From: Poseidonibacter parvus
GTDB lineage: Bacteria > Campylobacterota > Campylobacteria > Campylobacterales > Arcobacteraceae
Assembly: GCF_001956695.1 (NCBI RefSeq)
Contig: NZ_CP019070.1
Location: 2,604,001 to 2,668,000 of the forward strand
Direction: 5' to 3'
DNA: 64,000 bases
The notes beneath the pieces were generated by a model that was not told the DNA's origin, ran no database searches, and worked only from the letters and a program-made list of their open reading frames with translations. Of this stretch, positions 37,129 to 47,100 are shown piece after piece (within the stretch, counting starts at the first letter, position 1; every line of letters begins with the position of its first letter). The position numbers and the translations under genes were made by a program.

Positions 37129-37482
37129 CTAATCTTCTTCCATTTCAATTATTTCTGGTTTTAACATATAAAGATATGTTTCAACATCTAACTCATCATA
37201 TCGCTCAACAGTTACAGGAGTTCTTACAAACTCTTCACCTTCAAACTCATCTAAGTAATCCCAATGATTAATTAAATTTGATGAATAAAACAAATATCCA
37301 TGAATTGTGTCTCTTGTTTTGTCAAGTCTAATTCCAGGATAACCCATTCCTGCAGACCAGCCTGCATCAACTAATTTACCTTTAACTGTTGCTGGTACAA
37401 ATTTACCAACAACATTTTCTAAAACATGTCCATTTGGACAGTTTGGCATTAATGTTCCATATACAAAAAGTGTTTCAGTCAT
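37129..37482 (-). CDS. Gamma-glutamylcyclotransferase-family protein in the ars operon
   Basis: 117 residues, a single AIG2-like/GGCT domain. VYGTLMPNCPN near the N-terminus is the substrate-loop signature, and WDYLDEFEGEEFVRTPV supplies the conserved catalytic Glu region. The family cleaves or rearranges gamma-glutamyl amines or peptides to 5-oxoproline. In this operon it could act on a glutathione- or gamma-glutamyl-arsenic conjugate or serve glutathione turnover, but the substrate is unknown. Its start overlaps the arsR stop by one base. Confidence 0.82.
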   Translation of the reverse strand: MTETLFVYGTLMPNCPNGHVLENVVGKFVPATVKGKLVDAGWSAGMGYPGIRLDKTRDTIHGYLFYSSNLINHWDYLDEFEGEEFVRTPVTVERYDELDVETYLYMLKPEIIEMEED

Positions 37483-37793
37483 TATTTATTACATGCCTTT
37501 ATTAAATTTGGAAGTTGAATATCCAAAGTATTTATCTCTTTTACGCAAGATTGTCTAAATTCGTCAAGAGGAGATCTAAGACTATAATAAGCCCATCGTC
37601 CTTCTCTATCAACTCTTAAAAATCCTGCTTCTTTCAATATTTTTAAATGTCTTGAAAGTCTTGATTGAATCATTTCAAAAGAATTTTCTAAATCACATAC
37701 ACAGCATTTTCCATGAATATTTAAAAACTTTAAAATTCTAATTCTAGTTTCATCATTTAAAGCAGATGTTGTTTTTAAAAAAATATCCATCAT
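37482..37793 (-). CDS. arsR: ArsR-family arsenite-responsive repressor
   Basis: 103 residues, the typical size. The winged helix holds the metal site on its recognition region, Cys30-Cys31-Val-Cys33-Asp (KCCVCDLENSF), the classical ArsR arsenite site. The recognition helix is QSRLSRHLKILKEAGF. Two adjacent ATGs (37793 and 37790) are possible starts after AAGGA. It should repress the operon from inverted repeats at 37831-37856 and 37071-37096 and release DNA on binding arsenite. Confidence 0.93.
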   Translation of the reverse strand: MMDIFLKTTSALNDETRIRILKFLNIHGKCCVCDLENSFEMIQSRLSRHLKILKEAGFLRVDREGRWAYYSLRSPLDEFRQSCVKEINTLDIQLPNLIKACNK

Positions 37794-37830
37794 ATTCCTT
37801 TGATTTTTTGAAGTATATCATAATAAAATT

Positions 37831-37856
37831 AATATATCAATATATCTTGATGTATT
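37831..37856. promoter_or_regulatory. ArsR-type operator upstream of arsR
   Basis: Inverted repeat AATATATCAA-N6-TTGATGTATT, nine of ten arm positions complementary, 38 bases upstream of arsR. The core ATCAA-N6-TTGAT is the type of element known for ArsR repressors. The same element recurs before arsB. Confidence 0.72.
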
Positions 37857-37858
37857 AA

Positions 37859-37894
37859 TTCATATTTCACTTCTTATTCATATTTCACTTCTTA
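37859..37894. repeat. 18-base tandem duplication at the lrgB stop codon
   Basis: Two exact adjacent copies of TTCATATTTCACTTCTTA (37859-37876 and 37877-37894). The second copy contains the lrgB stop codon. Because 18 is a multiple of three, the first copy supplies another in-frame stop. This looks like a slippage event or a recent duplication. Confidence 0.8.
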
Positions 37895-38605
37895 TTTAAA
37901 GAAAGTGATTATTAAAGGCAAAAAAACAGCTGTTAAAATTCCACTAAGTCCCATTGCAAGTGCTGCAAAAGCTGCTGCTTTTTCACTTATCTCAATAGCT
38001 CTTGCTGTACCAATTCCATGTGAGACTAAACCAAGTGCAAAACCTTCAGAAGTTTCATGCTTAATTTTTATTAGTCTAAAAATGATTGAGCCAAATACAG
38101 CACCAATCATTCCTGTAATTATTACAAAACCAACTGCTAAAGATGGGATTGCTCCTATTTGCTCAGACGTAATAACAGCAATTGGAGCAGTAATTGATTT
38201 TGTTGTCATTGAAAGAATTGTAGGAAGTTCTGCTCCTAAAAACCATAATAAACAAACAGCTATAACAATTGAAAAGACTCCTGCAATAAAAAGTGTTGCA
38301 ACTACTGGAATAAATAAAGCCTTTAGATGTTTCAAGTTTTTATACAAAGGAAGTGCTAAAGCAACAGTAGCTGGTCCTAAAAAGAAATGAATTATTTCTA
38401 CACTTTTAAAATACTCTTCAAAAGAAGTATTTGTATATATTATCAAAGATAAAATTACAATATAAGAAGTAATAATTGGTTGTAATAAAGTATGTTTATT
38501 AAACTTTTCATAAATTATGATTCCTACTTTATACGAAAGCAAAGTAATAACTATCCATGTTAAAGGTGTGTTATTTATATATTCTAATAAGGCATTATAA
38601 TTCAT
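37892..38605 (-). CDS. lrgB: LrgB-family membrane protein
   Basis: 237 residues with about seven helices. Typical segments are PLTWIVITLLSYKVG, FLGPATVALALPLYKNL, LSMTTKSITAPIAVITSEQIGAIPSLAV and SHGIGTARAIE. LrgB works with LrgA/CidA in controlling murein hydrolase activity, pyruvate transport or programmed lysis in other bacteria. It overlaps lrgA by 11 bases. A tandem 18-base duplication spans its stop codon. Confidence 0.92.
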   Translation of the reverse strand: MNYNALLEYINNTPLTWIVITLLSYKVGIIIYEKFNKHTLLQPIITSYIVILSLIIYTNTSFEEYFKSVEIIHFFLGPATVALALPLYKNLKHLKALFIPVVATLFIAGVFSIVIAVCLLWFLGAELPTILSMTTKSITAPIAVITSEQIGAIPSLAVGFVIITGMIGAVFGSIIFRLIKIKHETSEGFALGLVSHGIGTARAIEISEKAAAFAALAMGLSGILTAVFLPLIITFFK

Positions 38606-38960
38606 TTATATTCTTTTCTTTTGTTGTTTTAATTGTTAAATAATCCATAAATTTAGCAGCAAAAACAAGTGCTATTAAAGTTCCCACAATTAAAGCTATT
38701 AAAATTGCCCAAAACTCTTTTGCAATAATATCAACTTGCGTTATAATTCCCATAGCAGCTGGTATAAATAAAAGTGGCAAATATCTTAAATGCAGAAAAA
38801 CAGCTGTATCTAAACTTTCAAAACTACTTTTCCTAATAATTAAAAAAATCAATAATAATACCATTCCAATAACAGGTCCAGGAACTAATAAGTCAAAAAG
38901 TTTAGTTATACATTCTCCAAAAAATTGGAAAACTAAAAGTGTAATAATTCCTTTAAGCAA
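38595..38960 (-). CDS. lrgA: LrgA/CidA-family holin-like protein
   Basis: 121 residues with four helices. The family start and pore segments are seen: LLVFQFFGECITKLFDLLVPGPVIGMVLLLI and LRYLPLLFIPAAMGIITQ. It is holin-like and acts with LrgB. It overlaps lrgB by 11 bases and the tautomerase-like gene by 8. No LytTR regulator is nearby. Confidence 0.9.
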   Translation of the reverse strand: MLKGIITLLVFQFFGECITKLFDLLVPGPVIGMVLLLIFLIIRKSSFESLDTAVFLHLRYLPLLFIPAAMGIITQVDIIAKEFWAILIALIVGTLIALVFAAKFMDYLTIKTTKEKNINEL

Positions 38961-39345
38961 GAGGGTCTTCTCCTACTTCCCAATTAGCTAAAAACTTTTC
39001 TACTAAATGAAAATCTTCTCCCGTGTGCTGAGTAAAAGTAATATATTGATTTTTTAAATCAATTTCAAAAAGAGCATGTACAATTTCCATATATCTTAGA
39101 GCAATTTCACGTCTTTTTTCAATACTTCTACCTTCTCTAATATCTAAATTCATTAAACAAATATCATCTTTTGGATTAGCACGTCCTATTGTAAGATTGT
39201 ATTTATCATACTCTCTTATACTAATAGCTATATGATCTTTTCCTGTATCCATAACACTAGAGAAGACATCTCTTATTTGATTCACAAATTTATCTTTTGT
39301 TTCATTTGATACTTTTTTATTTATCTCAAATTGTAAATGTGGCAT
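38953..39345 (-). CDS. Tautomerase/MIF-superfamily protein
   Basis: 130 residues. The start MPHLQFEINKKVS places Pro2 as the N-terminal catalytic base after Met removal, as in 4-oxalocrotonate tautomerase and 5-carboxymethyl-2-hydroxymuconate isomerase (CHMI). Length and the ending HTGEDFHLVEKFL resemble the CHMI-like branch. The substrate is unknown. It overlaps lrgA and follows the dehydrogenase gene by 10 bases. Confidence 0.72.
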   Translation of the reverse strand: MPHLQFEINKKVSNETKDKFVNQIRDVFSSVMDTGKDHIAISIREYDKYNLTIGRANPKDDICLMNLDIREGRSIEKRREIALRYMEIVHALFEIDLKNQYITFTQHTGEDFHLVEKFLANWEVGEDPLA

Positions 39346-39355
39346 TTTTTATCCT

Positions 39356-40210
39356 TTATTCACCTTTAAATAATCTATAAATAGAAGAAAAATCCTCTTC
39401 ACCTTTTCCCATCATTTTCATTTTAGAGAACAGCTCTTTTGGCATTGCTGCTGAGTATAAAGGTTTTTTCATAGAGTATGCTAAATCTTGTAATAAATGT
39501 AAATCTTTATTTATTGCATTATTTGAAAAATGTGCTGAAAAATCTTCATCAATTAGTTTTTGTTTTTTAGCATTTAAAACAAGTGAAGTTCCACCTCCAA
39601 CACCCAAAATATCTAAAGCTTTATCTTTTGGAATCGAACAATCTTCTGCAAGTGATGTACACTCAGCAATAGTTGCCATAAAAGAACCTAAGCAAAGATT
39701 ATTGATTAGTTTCATTTTTGTTGCACTTCCTTGTTTTTCTAAAAAGAAAATCTCTTTTCCAAACTTTTCTAAGAGTGGTTTTACTTCATCAAAAACTTCT
39801 TTTTTTCCGGAAGATACTAGTGTTAAAACACCAGCAAGTGCAGGAGCAACACTACCAAATACTGGATTTTCTAAATATTTTGCTTCTGCTTTTTCACAAA
39901 GAGCATGAAAATTTAAAACATCTTCATAGTGATGAGTACTTAAATCAATAATTATTTTACCTTTAAGCTCATTACATAAAAGACCATCTTGCATATTAAA
40001 AACATTATTGACAGCTGGTGAATCGAAAAGACAAATGAAAATTACATCACAAGATTTCAACAAATCTTTTGGTGTATCTACAACATTAAACCCTTTATCT
40101 AAGGCTTTTTCTTTTGTTCTATTATATGCGATTATTTCTTCATCCATTTGCTTTAATCTCGTAGCAATTGCTGTTCCTAAATTTCCAAGTCCTATAAATC
40201 CTATTGACAT
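39356..40210 (-). CDS. NAD(P)-dependent oxidoreductase, 3-hydroxyisobutyrate dehydrogenase family
   Basis: 284 residues. Rossmann motif GFIGLGNLGTAIATRL lies at the N-terminus. The substrate motif region ENPVFGSVAPALAGVLTLVSSG and the catalytic Lys in KMKLINNLCLGSFMATIAE match beta-hydroxyacid dehydrogenases. The group includes glyoxylate/succinic semialdehyde reductases and tartronate semialdehyde reductase, and I cannot tell which. It is the first gene of the unit with the tautomerase-like gene and lrgAB. Confidence 0.87.
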   Translation of the reverse strand: MSIGFIGLGNLGTAIATRLKQMDEEIIAYNRTKEKALDKGFNVVDTPKDLLKSCDVIFICLFDSPAVNNVFNMQDGLLCNELKGKIIIDLSTHHYEDVLNFHALCEKAEAKYLENPVFGSVAPALAGVLTLVSSGKKEVFDEVKPLLEKFGKEIFFLEKQGSATKMKLINNLCLGSFMATIAECTSLAEDCSIPKDKALDILGVGGGTSLVLNAKKQKLIDEDFSAHFSNNAINKDLHLLQDLAYSMKKPLYSAAMPKELFSKMKMMGKGEEDFSSIYRLFKGE

Positions 40211-40320
40211 AATCTCTCCAAAATATTTTTTGTATGATTATAATCTAGCATTAGGAATTTGTCAATTATTAGAGTTGTTGAATATTGGTATTTTCTAAAG
40301 AAAGTTAAATTTGAAGTTTT

Positions 40321-40353
40321 TAAAAGTAAAGAAGAAATTCTTCTTTACTTTTA
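40321..40353. terminator. Hairpin downstream of transketolase
   Basis: Perfect 14-base arms TAAAAGTAAAGAAG and CTTCTTTACTTTTA flank a five-base loop, 10 bases after the tkt stop. The T-rich tail is better placed on the plus strand, so it is a probable but not ideal terminator for tkt. Confidence 0.5.
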
Positions 40354-40363
40354 TTTTTTATAT

Positions 40364-42280
40364 TTATTTTTTAAAGTCAGCTATAATTTTTGCTTTTAAT
40401 TTATCAATTGTAAATCCGAACTCATCAAATAAATCATTCGCAGGTCCACTTGCTCCAAATGTATCCATTCCGTAAACTTTATCTGCGAATCTATAATATT
40501 CTAAACCTCTTGCTGCTTCTACTGCAAATACTTGAGTATTACAATCAATTACTTGGTCAATATAAGATTGTTCTTGCTCTAAGAATAAATCAAAACAAGG
40601 AACAGAAACAACATTTGCTATTATTCCTTCTTTTTCTAAGGCACAAGATGTTTGTAATGCTAACATTAACTCAGATCCAGAAGCCATAATAGTAATATTT
40701 GCATTTTCTCTTTTTTTAAGTAAGTAAGCTCCATTTGAAACTTCACCAAATTCTTTTTTATCTTTTAAAACTGTAAGACCTTGACGTGAGCAAACAAATG
40801 CAGTTGGTGCAGTCATTGTTAAAGCTTTTTTCCAAGACTCAACATTTTCAGTAGCATCTGCTGGTCTGAATGTATAAAAGTTTGGTAAGGCTCTAAATTG
40901 AGATAATTGCTCAATTGGTTGGTGTGTTGGTCCATCTTCACCTACACCAATAGAATCATGAGTCCATACGAAGTGTTGAGGAATAGATGCAAGTGCTGCA
41001 ATTCTAGCTGCTGGTTTTAAGTAATCAGAGAATACAAAGAATGTTGCAGAATAAACTTTGTATAAACCATAAAGGTTCATAGCATTTGCAATTGCTGCCA
41101 TTGCATGTTCTTTAATACCAAAGTGAATGTTTCTTCCATTTGGGAAATCACCCTCACCTTTTAACTCAGTTTTATTAGATGGTCCTAAATCTGCAGATCC
41201 ACCTAAGAATCCTGGAACTGCTGCTGCAATTGCATTTAAGATTTTATGATTTGAATCTCTTGTCGCTACTTTAGTATCAGCTTCAAAAGTTGGGTATTCA
41301 ACTGCATCATAATTAGGGTTTTGTAATTCTTCAATTTTTGCTTTAGTTTCAGCACTTAAAGAATCATTCCACTCATTTTCAGCAATAGAACCTGTAATTA
41401 ATTTATCAAAAGCACCTTTAACATCAGCAGGAACAATGAATTTTTCATCTGGGTTAAATCCAGCTTTTTTCTTTGAAGCTGCAATATCTTCTTCACCTAA
41501 AGGAGCACCATGAGCATGATGTGAACCTTCCATAGAAACAGAACCTTTTCCAATTGCAGTTTTTGCAATAATCATAACAGGTTTAGTAGCAGCCTTTGCT
41601 TGAACAAATGCTTTTTCAATTTGGTCAAAATTATGTCCATCAATTTCAATTACTTCAAAATCAATACCTTGGAATCTTTTCTTAACATTCTCACTCCATG
41701 CTAATGAAGTATCACCTTCAATTGTAATTGAGTTTGAATCATAAATAATTACTAAGTTGTCTAACTTTAAGTGACCTGCTGTTGCAGTTGCTTCGTAAGA
41801 GATACCTTCTTGTAAATCTCCATCACCACATAAACAATAAACTTTATGATTAATAACATCACTTCCTAAAGTATTTTGTGCATATTTTGCAGCTGATGCA
41901 AAACCTACTGCATTTGCAATACCTTGTCCTAAAGGACCAGTTGTAATTTCAATACCATGTGTATGTCCATACTCTGGATGACCTGGAGTTTTAGAATGTG
42001 TTTGTCTGAAGTTTTTTAAGTCACTTGATGCAACATTAAATCCCCAAAGATGTAATAATGAATAAACTAAACCAGTAGCGTGACCACCAGAAAATACTAA
42101 TCTATCTCTATTTAACCATTTTTCATTTGCTGGGTTAACGTTTAAGTGCTTACTTAAAACTGTTGCAATGTCTGCAAGTCCCATTGGAGCACCTGGGTGT
42201 CCAGAGTTTGCTGCTTGAACCATATCTGCTGCTAAAAATCTTATTGTGTCTGCTTGTTTTTGTAATAATTGCTTTGACAT
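40364..42280 (-). CDS. tkt: Transketolase
   Basis: 638 residues, full length. Thiamine diphosphate and metal binding is seen in CLCGDGDLQEGISYEA and DSNSITIEGDT, and catalytic His residues in SGGHATGL, GPLGQGI and SHHAHGAP. The pyrimidine domain has FGIKEHAMAAIANAMNLYGLYKVYSATF and THDSIGVGEDGPTHQPIEQL. It transfers two-carbon ketol groups between sugar phosphates in the non-oxidative pentose phosphate pathway. It appears monocistronic, with its own hairpin downstream. Confidence 0.96.
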   Translation of the reverse strand: MSKQLLQKQADTIRFLAADMVQAANSGHPGAPMGLADIATVLSKHLNVNPANEKWLNRDRLVFSGGHATGLVYSLLHLWGFNVASSDLKNFRQTHSKTPGHPEYGHTHGIEITTGPLGQGIANAVGFASAAKYAQNTLGSDVINHKVYCLCGDGDLQEGISYEATATAGHLKLDNLVIIYDSNSITIEGDTSLAWSENVKKRFQGIDFEVIEIDGHNFDQIEKAFVQAKAATKPVMIIAKTAIGKGSVSMEGSHHAHGAPLGEEDIAASKKKAGFNPDEKFIVPADVKGAFDKLITGSIAENEWNDSLSAETKAKIEELQNPNYDAVEYPTFEADTKVATRDSNHKILNAIAAAVPGFLGGSADLGPSNKTELKGEGDFPNGRNIHFGIKEHAMAAIANAMNLYGLYKVYSATFFVFSDYLKPAARIAALASIPQHFVWTHDSIGVGEDGPTHQPIEQLSQFRALPNFYTFRPADATENVESWKKALTMTAPTAFVCSRQGLTVLKDKKEFGEVSNGAYLLKKRENANITIMASGSELMLALQTSCALEKEGIIANVVSVPCFDLFLEQEQSYIDQVIDCNTQVFAVEAARGLEYYRFADKVYGMDTFGASGPANDLFDEFGFTIDKLKAKIIADFKK

Positions 42281-42364
42281 AATTATCCTATTTATTTGAT
42301 GAGTTTTCTATATTTTTGAGATTATATCTAAAATTGATTAAATACAATATGAAGTGTATTTTTC

Positions 42365-43165
42365 TTAAGATTTAGGGATAATAACTGTAAAAATTGCACC
42401 TTCTTTATTGTTGGATACTTCTAATTTACCATTCATATTATTTTCAATAATTAATTTAGACATAAAAAGTCCAATTCCTGAACCATTAATTTTTTCATAT
42501 GTAAAAAAAGGATCAAAAACTTTTTCTATTGGAGTGATTTTTATTCCACCTGCATTATCTTCTATTTTTGTGATAATATCATTTTTATTTTCTGTTATTG
42601 TTATTTTTATTTTTGGGTTTTGGATTTTTCTTTGTACTAAAATATCTCTTGCATTATTTATTATATTTATTAGTACTTGAGAGTATTCATTCTTATATCC
42701 TAACATAACTGTGTTTTTTTGGATAATAATATCAAGTTTTATGTCATGAACTTTTAAACTACTACTTATAATGTTCACAGTTGAATTAATTTGTTCTAAA
42801 ATTTCAAAATGAATTTTTTCTTTATCTTTTAAAAAAAAGTTTTTAAAATCATCGATAGTATTTGACATATATTTAGTAATATCATTTAATTTCTCAATTG
42901 AATCAAGAACTTCTTTATTATCTAAAGGAATATCCATATTTAATTTAGCTTCAATTGGTAGAAAAATCGAAGATATTTCCATTAAAGGTTGTCGCCATTG
43001 GTGTGAGATATTTCCTAACATTTCACCCATTGAAGCTAGTTTTGCTTGTTGGAACATTAGCTTATCTTTTTCTCTATTCTTAAATACTTCTTCTTTTACT
43101 CTTTGTTCTAATTCTTTATTATGTTCTTCTAATTCTAAGAAATCTTCTATTTTTGTTTGTCTCAT
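42365..43165 (-). CDS. Soluble orphan histidine kinase (HQWRQP type)
   Basis: 266 residues, no membrane helix and no sensor domain. A short coiled coil (about 10-40) leads straight into the kinase core: His55 in GNISHQWRQP, N box NNARDILV, DNAGG and GSGIGLFMSK. An in-frame stop lies just upstream of the ATG, so no missing N-terminus continues in this frame. The ribosome site is poor. It may be the kinase remnant of a larger sensor, or take its input from a partner through the coiled coil. No response regulator adjoins it. Confidence 0.85.
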   Translation of the reverse strand: MRQTKIEDFLELEEHNKELEQRVKEEVFKNREKDKLMFQQAKLASMGEMLGNISHQWRQPLMEISSIFLPIEAKLNMDIPLDNKEVLDSIEKLNDITKYMSNTIDDFKNFFLKDKEKIHFEILEQINSTVNIISSSLKVHDIKLDIIIQKNTVMLGYKNEYSQVLINIINNARDILVQRKIQNPKIKITITENKNDIITKIEDNAGGIKITPIEKVFDPFFTYEKINGSGIGLFMSKLIIENNMNGKLEVSNNKEGAIFTVIIPKS

Positions 43166-43230
43166 TATTTATTTTAACTAAATAAACTAAAAATTATTAT
43201 TTTAAAACTAGGATAGATTGGATATTAAAT

Positions 43231-43264
43231 AAAAAAAGCTAAGAATATAAATATCCTTAGCTTT
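43231..43264 (-). terminator. Rho-independent terminator of the giant repeat gene
   Basis: Arms AAAGCTAAG and CTTAGCTTT (43235-43243, 43256-43264) are perfect nine-base complements with a 12-base loop. On the minus strand the stem runs into seven T. It lies 29 bases beyond the giant gene's stop. Confidence 0.8.
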
Positions 43265-43292
43265 CTAGTTTTGTTAGTTTCTATATTAGAAA

Positions 43293-44110
43293 TTATAAGT
43301 TAGTGTCAATCTCATCTTCAATTAATAATTTAACTGTAGAATTTGCACCTGTTCCAGTATAAACATTATAGCTTACACCTTCAACATCTTCTTTTCCTGA
43401 GTTATTCCATTCAGTTACATCAAGATCAACTTTATCTTCATTTTCACCTTTGATGATTAATTGATTATCAGCATCTGCTAAGTCTAAAACATCATCCATT
43501 TCTATTTTAATATCATTTGATTTATTATCTTCTAAATCAACTATATTTGCACCATCAACACTTTTCACTGCTGCACTTAAGTCAATATCAGTTGTTGTAA
43601 ACCAAACGTCTTCAGTCATTATACTAGAACCATCTGCTTTTGTTGCAGTTGATTCCATATGCATTTTACCATCAAGTCCTGTTGTTTCAGTCATTTGAGT
43701 TGAAATTGAAGTAATATCAAGTTCAGCTAATGTTTTCATTTCACCGTCTTCAACTTTTGCATCACCATCATCTATCCAAACATCAAGACCTGTTAATTCA
43801 TCACCTGTTAATTGTCCATCATTATTTGTATCTAATGCAGAAAGTTTTTCATATCCATTTGTATATTGTCCACCTTCTTCACCAAATAATCTTGAACCAT
43901 CCATATCATTTGCAGCATTACCATCTCTATTATCAACTAATAATCCATCACCTGAACCATCAATCCATTCAATAGTATCTAATTCTCCGTCTGCATCAAT
44001 ATCAAATTGAACTGTCGCTCCAATTGTATTACTTATACCTTTATCAATTGAAGAAGTTTCACCAGTAACACCAATTTCACCATCACCACTTAAGTCAAAT
44101 GTAATAGGAG
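43293..44110 (-). other. C-terminal calcium-binding and secretion-signal region of the giant protein
   Basis: It begins near VSPITFDLSGDGEIGVTG and contains DIDADGELDTIEWIDGSGDG, then a canonical EF-hand loop DTNNDGQLTGDE at 43798-43833. The last 60 or so residues are non-repetitive and acidic with scattered aliphatic residues, the expected location of a type I secretion signal. Similar endings occur in many giant type I-secreted proteins. Confidence 0.65.
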
Positions 44111-47100
44111 AAACTCTAAATACACAAGTTCCATCATGTATTTCTACATTTTTATAATCTGAACTATATTCAATATTATCAGAACTGCTTCCTTCAACGT
44201 TTGAAATTCTCATTTGGAAGTTCTCTTCATATTCATTTCCAGCTGTGCTTGAATGTAAATCATTATCAGTTGTTATTTTTTCTTTCCAAGTTTGAACTTC
44301 AAAGTAATTTGACTGAGTTTCACCTGCTTGAATTAATACTTTTACAACTCCACCTTGTTGTACTAAACCATCTTTTTCAACTGTATAATCCCAAGTTGCG
44401 TAATCAGGTCCAACTTGTGATCTATTTCCAGAACTAACTGTTGTACCATTTGGAACTTTATCATGGATAACTTCTTTTATTACTCCATTAGAGTATCTAA
44501 TATCGTATTTTCCACCCCACATAATATCTTGATGTGATTGTTCCCAACCATTAGCATCAACTCTTGTTGCTGTTCCATCAGTAATTTGTACAGTTACCCA
44601 TGTATCTTGAGTTACTGCTTCATCTAATCTTACATTATACCAACCAGAATTACCTTCAGCAATATCTTTTGTACCACATAAAGATGCGTTAATTGGAACA
44701 TCATCTAATCCTGTAACATTAACAGTTACATTTGCAGAATCTGATTTCTCTCCATCTGTAATTGTATATTCAAATACTACATCTTGATTTTCACCTTCAT
44801 TTAATTTTTGTAACTCTTCTCCTGGAGTAAATTCAATTTGTCCATTTACAACTTGAGCTGTTCCTAAAATTAATCCAGCAATATTTGTTACATTTACTAT
44901 TTGGCCATTACTTACATCTTGACCTTGAACATGAGTAATACTTAGTGCATCATTTTCTGGGTCAGTGTCATTACTTAATACATCTACAGTGATTGCTGTA
45001 TTTTCATCCGTAGTTATACCTTGTGTTTCAAAAGTTTTAACAGTTTGAGTTAAAGTAATGTCATCAATAAACATTCCTCTACCTGCGTCTGGGTTAGATG
45101 TTCCTACTTCTCTAAATTGAATTTCAACTGGATTGCCTGTTCCTATAAATGAAACAGAATCATCAAGCCAATTAACTGTAGATAAACCCGTTCCATCTTC
45201 GCTATATGTTCCTAAAACAACGCCATCAACTGCAACTTCGAATGTACAAACTTCAGCATTATATCCTGGTCTTGCAGAGTAGTTAAAGTCTAACTCATAC
45301 TCAGCTCCAGCAACTGTATCTACTGTTCTTGTAATACCTGATGAATCTGGATATGTATTTGAATCATCTGTATTTAATTCAACATATTTTGTTCCATCTG
45401 CTGCTAAACCTGTATATATAGTTCCACCACTTGTATTTTGAATTGTCTCATCTCTTACTTCTATCTTCTCATCACAATTAATTGATGTCCATCCATCAGC
45501 TGCATCTACAAATGTTACATCATCTGTATTTAAATTAACTTCAAATGACGATGTAAATACAGTCGTAACTTCATCAACAATTACTGCTGCTTGTCCATCA
45601 TCTATAGCATTTGGTGCTGTATTATTTATAGTACAACCAGTAGTATCAATATCAAATGTTACAGTTGCTATATCAGACTCTTTTCCATCTGAATCAATTG
45701 CAACGTAATCAAATGAATCATCAACTTTATAATCAACATTCACTTCATCTGGAGTATATTTAATTTGAGCTGTCTCATCATAAACATCACCAATTTTAAC
45801 TTCATTTCCATCTACTGTTAATACACCATCTTCTGGTAAAGACTCTATTCTAATTTTAACAATTGTTGAGTTTGCATCATCTTCTATATCTGATACAAAA
45901 TCATCAAGAGTAAATTCTAATCCATTCTTCATTGAATTATTTTCTGTAACTTGTCCTACTAACTTGATATTATCAATAAAAGCACCATATGAATCAGAAG
46001 TACCGGTAGCTTTAAATGTTAAATCTGCATCATTACCAGATACTCCTGTAAATATTGCTTCTATTTCGTACCAACCTTCCGAATTTTCAACAGAAGTATA
46101 TGTAACACCATTATCTGCTACAAATGTAACATTTCCACTTGTATCAGAATTTACCGCTAATTCAATTCCTCCAAAAGAAACAATCATATCACTTGAATCT
46201 TCTGAATCCGGTCTTGGTTTATAATCAAATGATAATACAAATGTATCATTAGAACCCAATTCAACATTTGTTTTAATTGCTGTATTTTCATGAGGATCTA
46301 ATTCTGCATGCTGACCACCATCAGATGCAGTTGAACCAGCTGTATTTCCACTTTGTATTTCTATACCAGAATCATTTAATATCCATTGAACTCCATTATC
46401 TCCAGTATAAATACCATCTTGGTTATCTCCATAGTCTACAAACCATCCTGAACGAACGTCATCTCCTGTACCAGCTGTTGTCTCAAATGACTCACTTAGT
46501 AATAGTGTTTCACTAATAACTTCATCGGAACAAGTTAATTCATAATTTGCATCTTCAGCATCTGGTGCAATATTAGGTACATCAGTTCCATTAATATTAA
46601 TAGTAACAGTATTAGTAGATTGATCACCATCATTATCTATAACTGTGTAAGTAAATTCTTGACTTATACTCTCACCTGCTTCAAGATTATCTCTCGTATC
46701 TTCGTTTACTACAAATGTATATGCACCATTCTCATCAACAGTCATTGTTCCGTAAGGATTATCTAAATCTCCCCAAATAATCTTATCTAGTCCATCTGCA
46801 CCTGCATCATTACAAACATTACCACTTACTTCTGGTAATTCTCCTGTAGGTTTAATACTTGCAAATATTCCAAATGTATTATCTTCTGCTTCATTTGTAT
46901 AAATTGTTTTTACGTAATCTCCATTTTCATCTTGGAAACCTTCTACTGTAAATACATAATCTTGCCCATTTACATCAATTATTACATCTTGAGTTGGTAA
47001 GGTAATTATATCTCTTGATTCAATCTCATTATTTGTATTTGTTGTTTCTGTATGGTCTAAAAGAACATCAAAATCTACTGATACAGCTTCGCCATTTACA

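Noticed and set aside
37905-38390. Plus-strand open frame of 161 codons opposite lrgB
   Set aside because: Antisense shadow of a clear LrgB gene; low-complexity product without a ribosome site.
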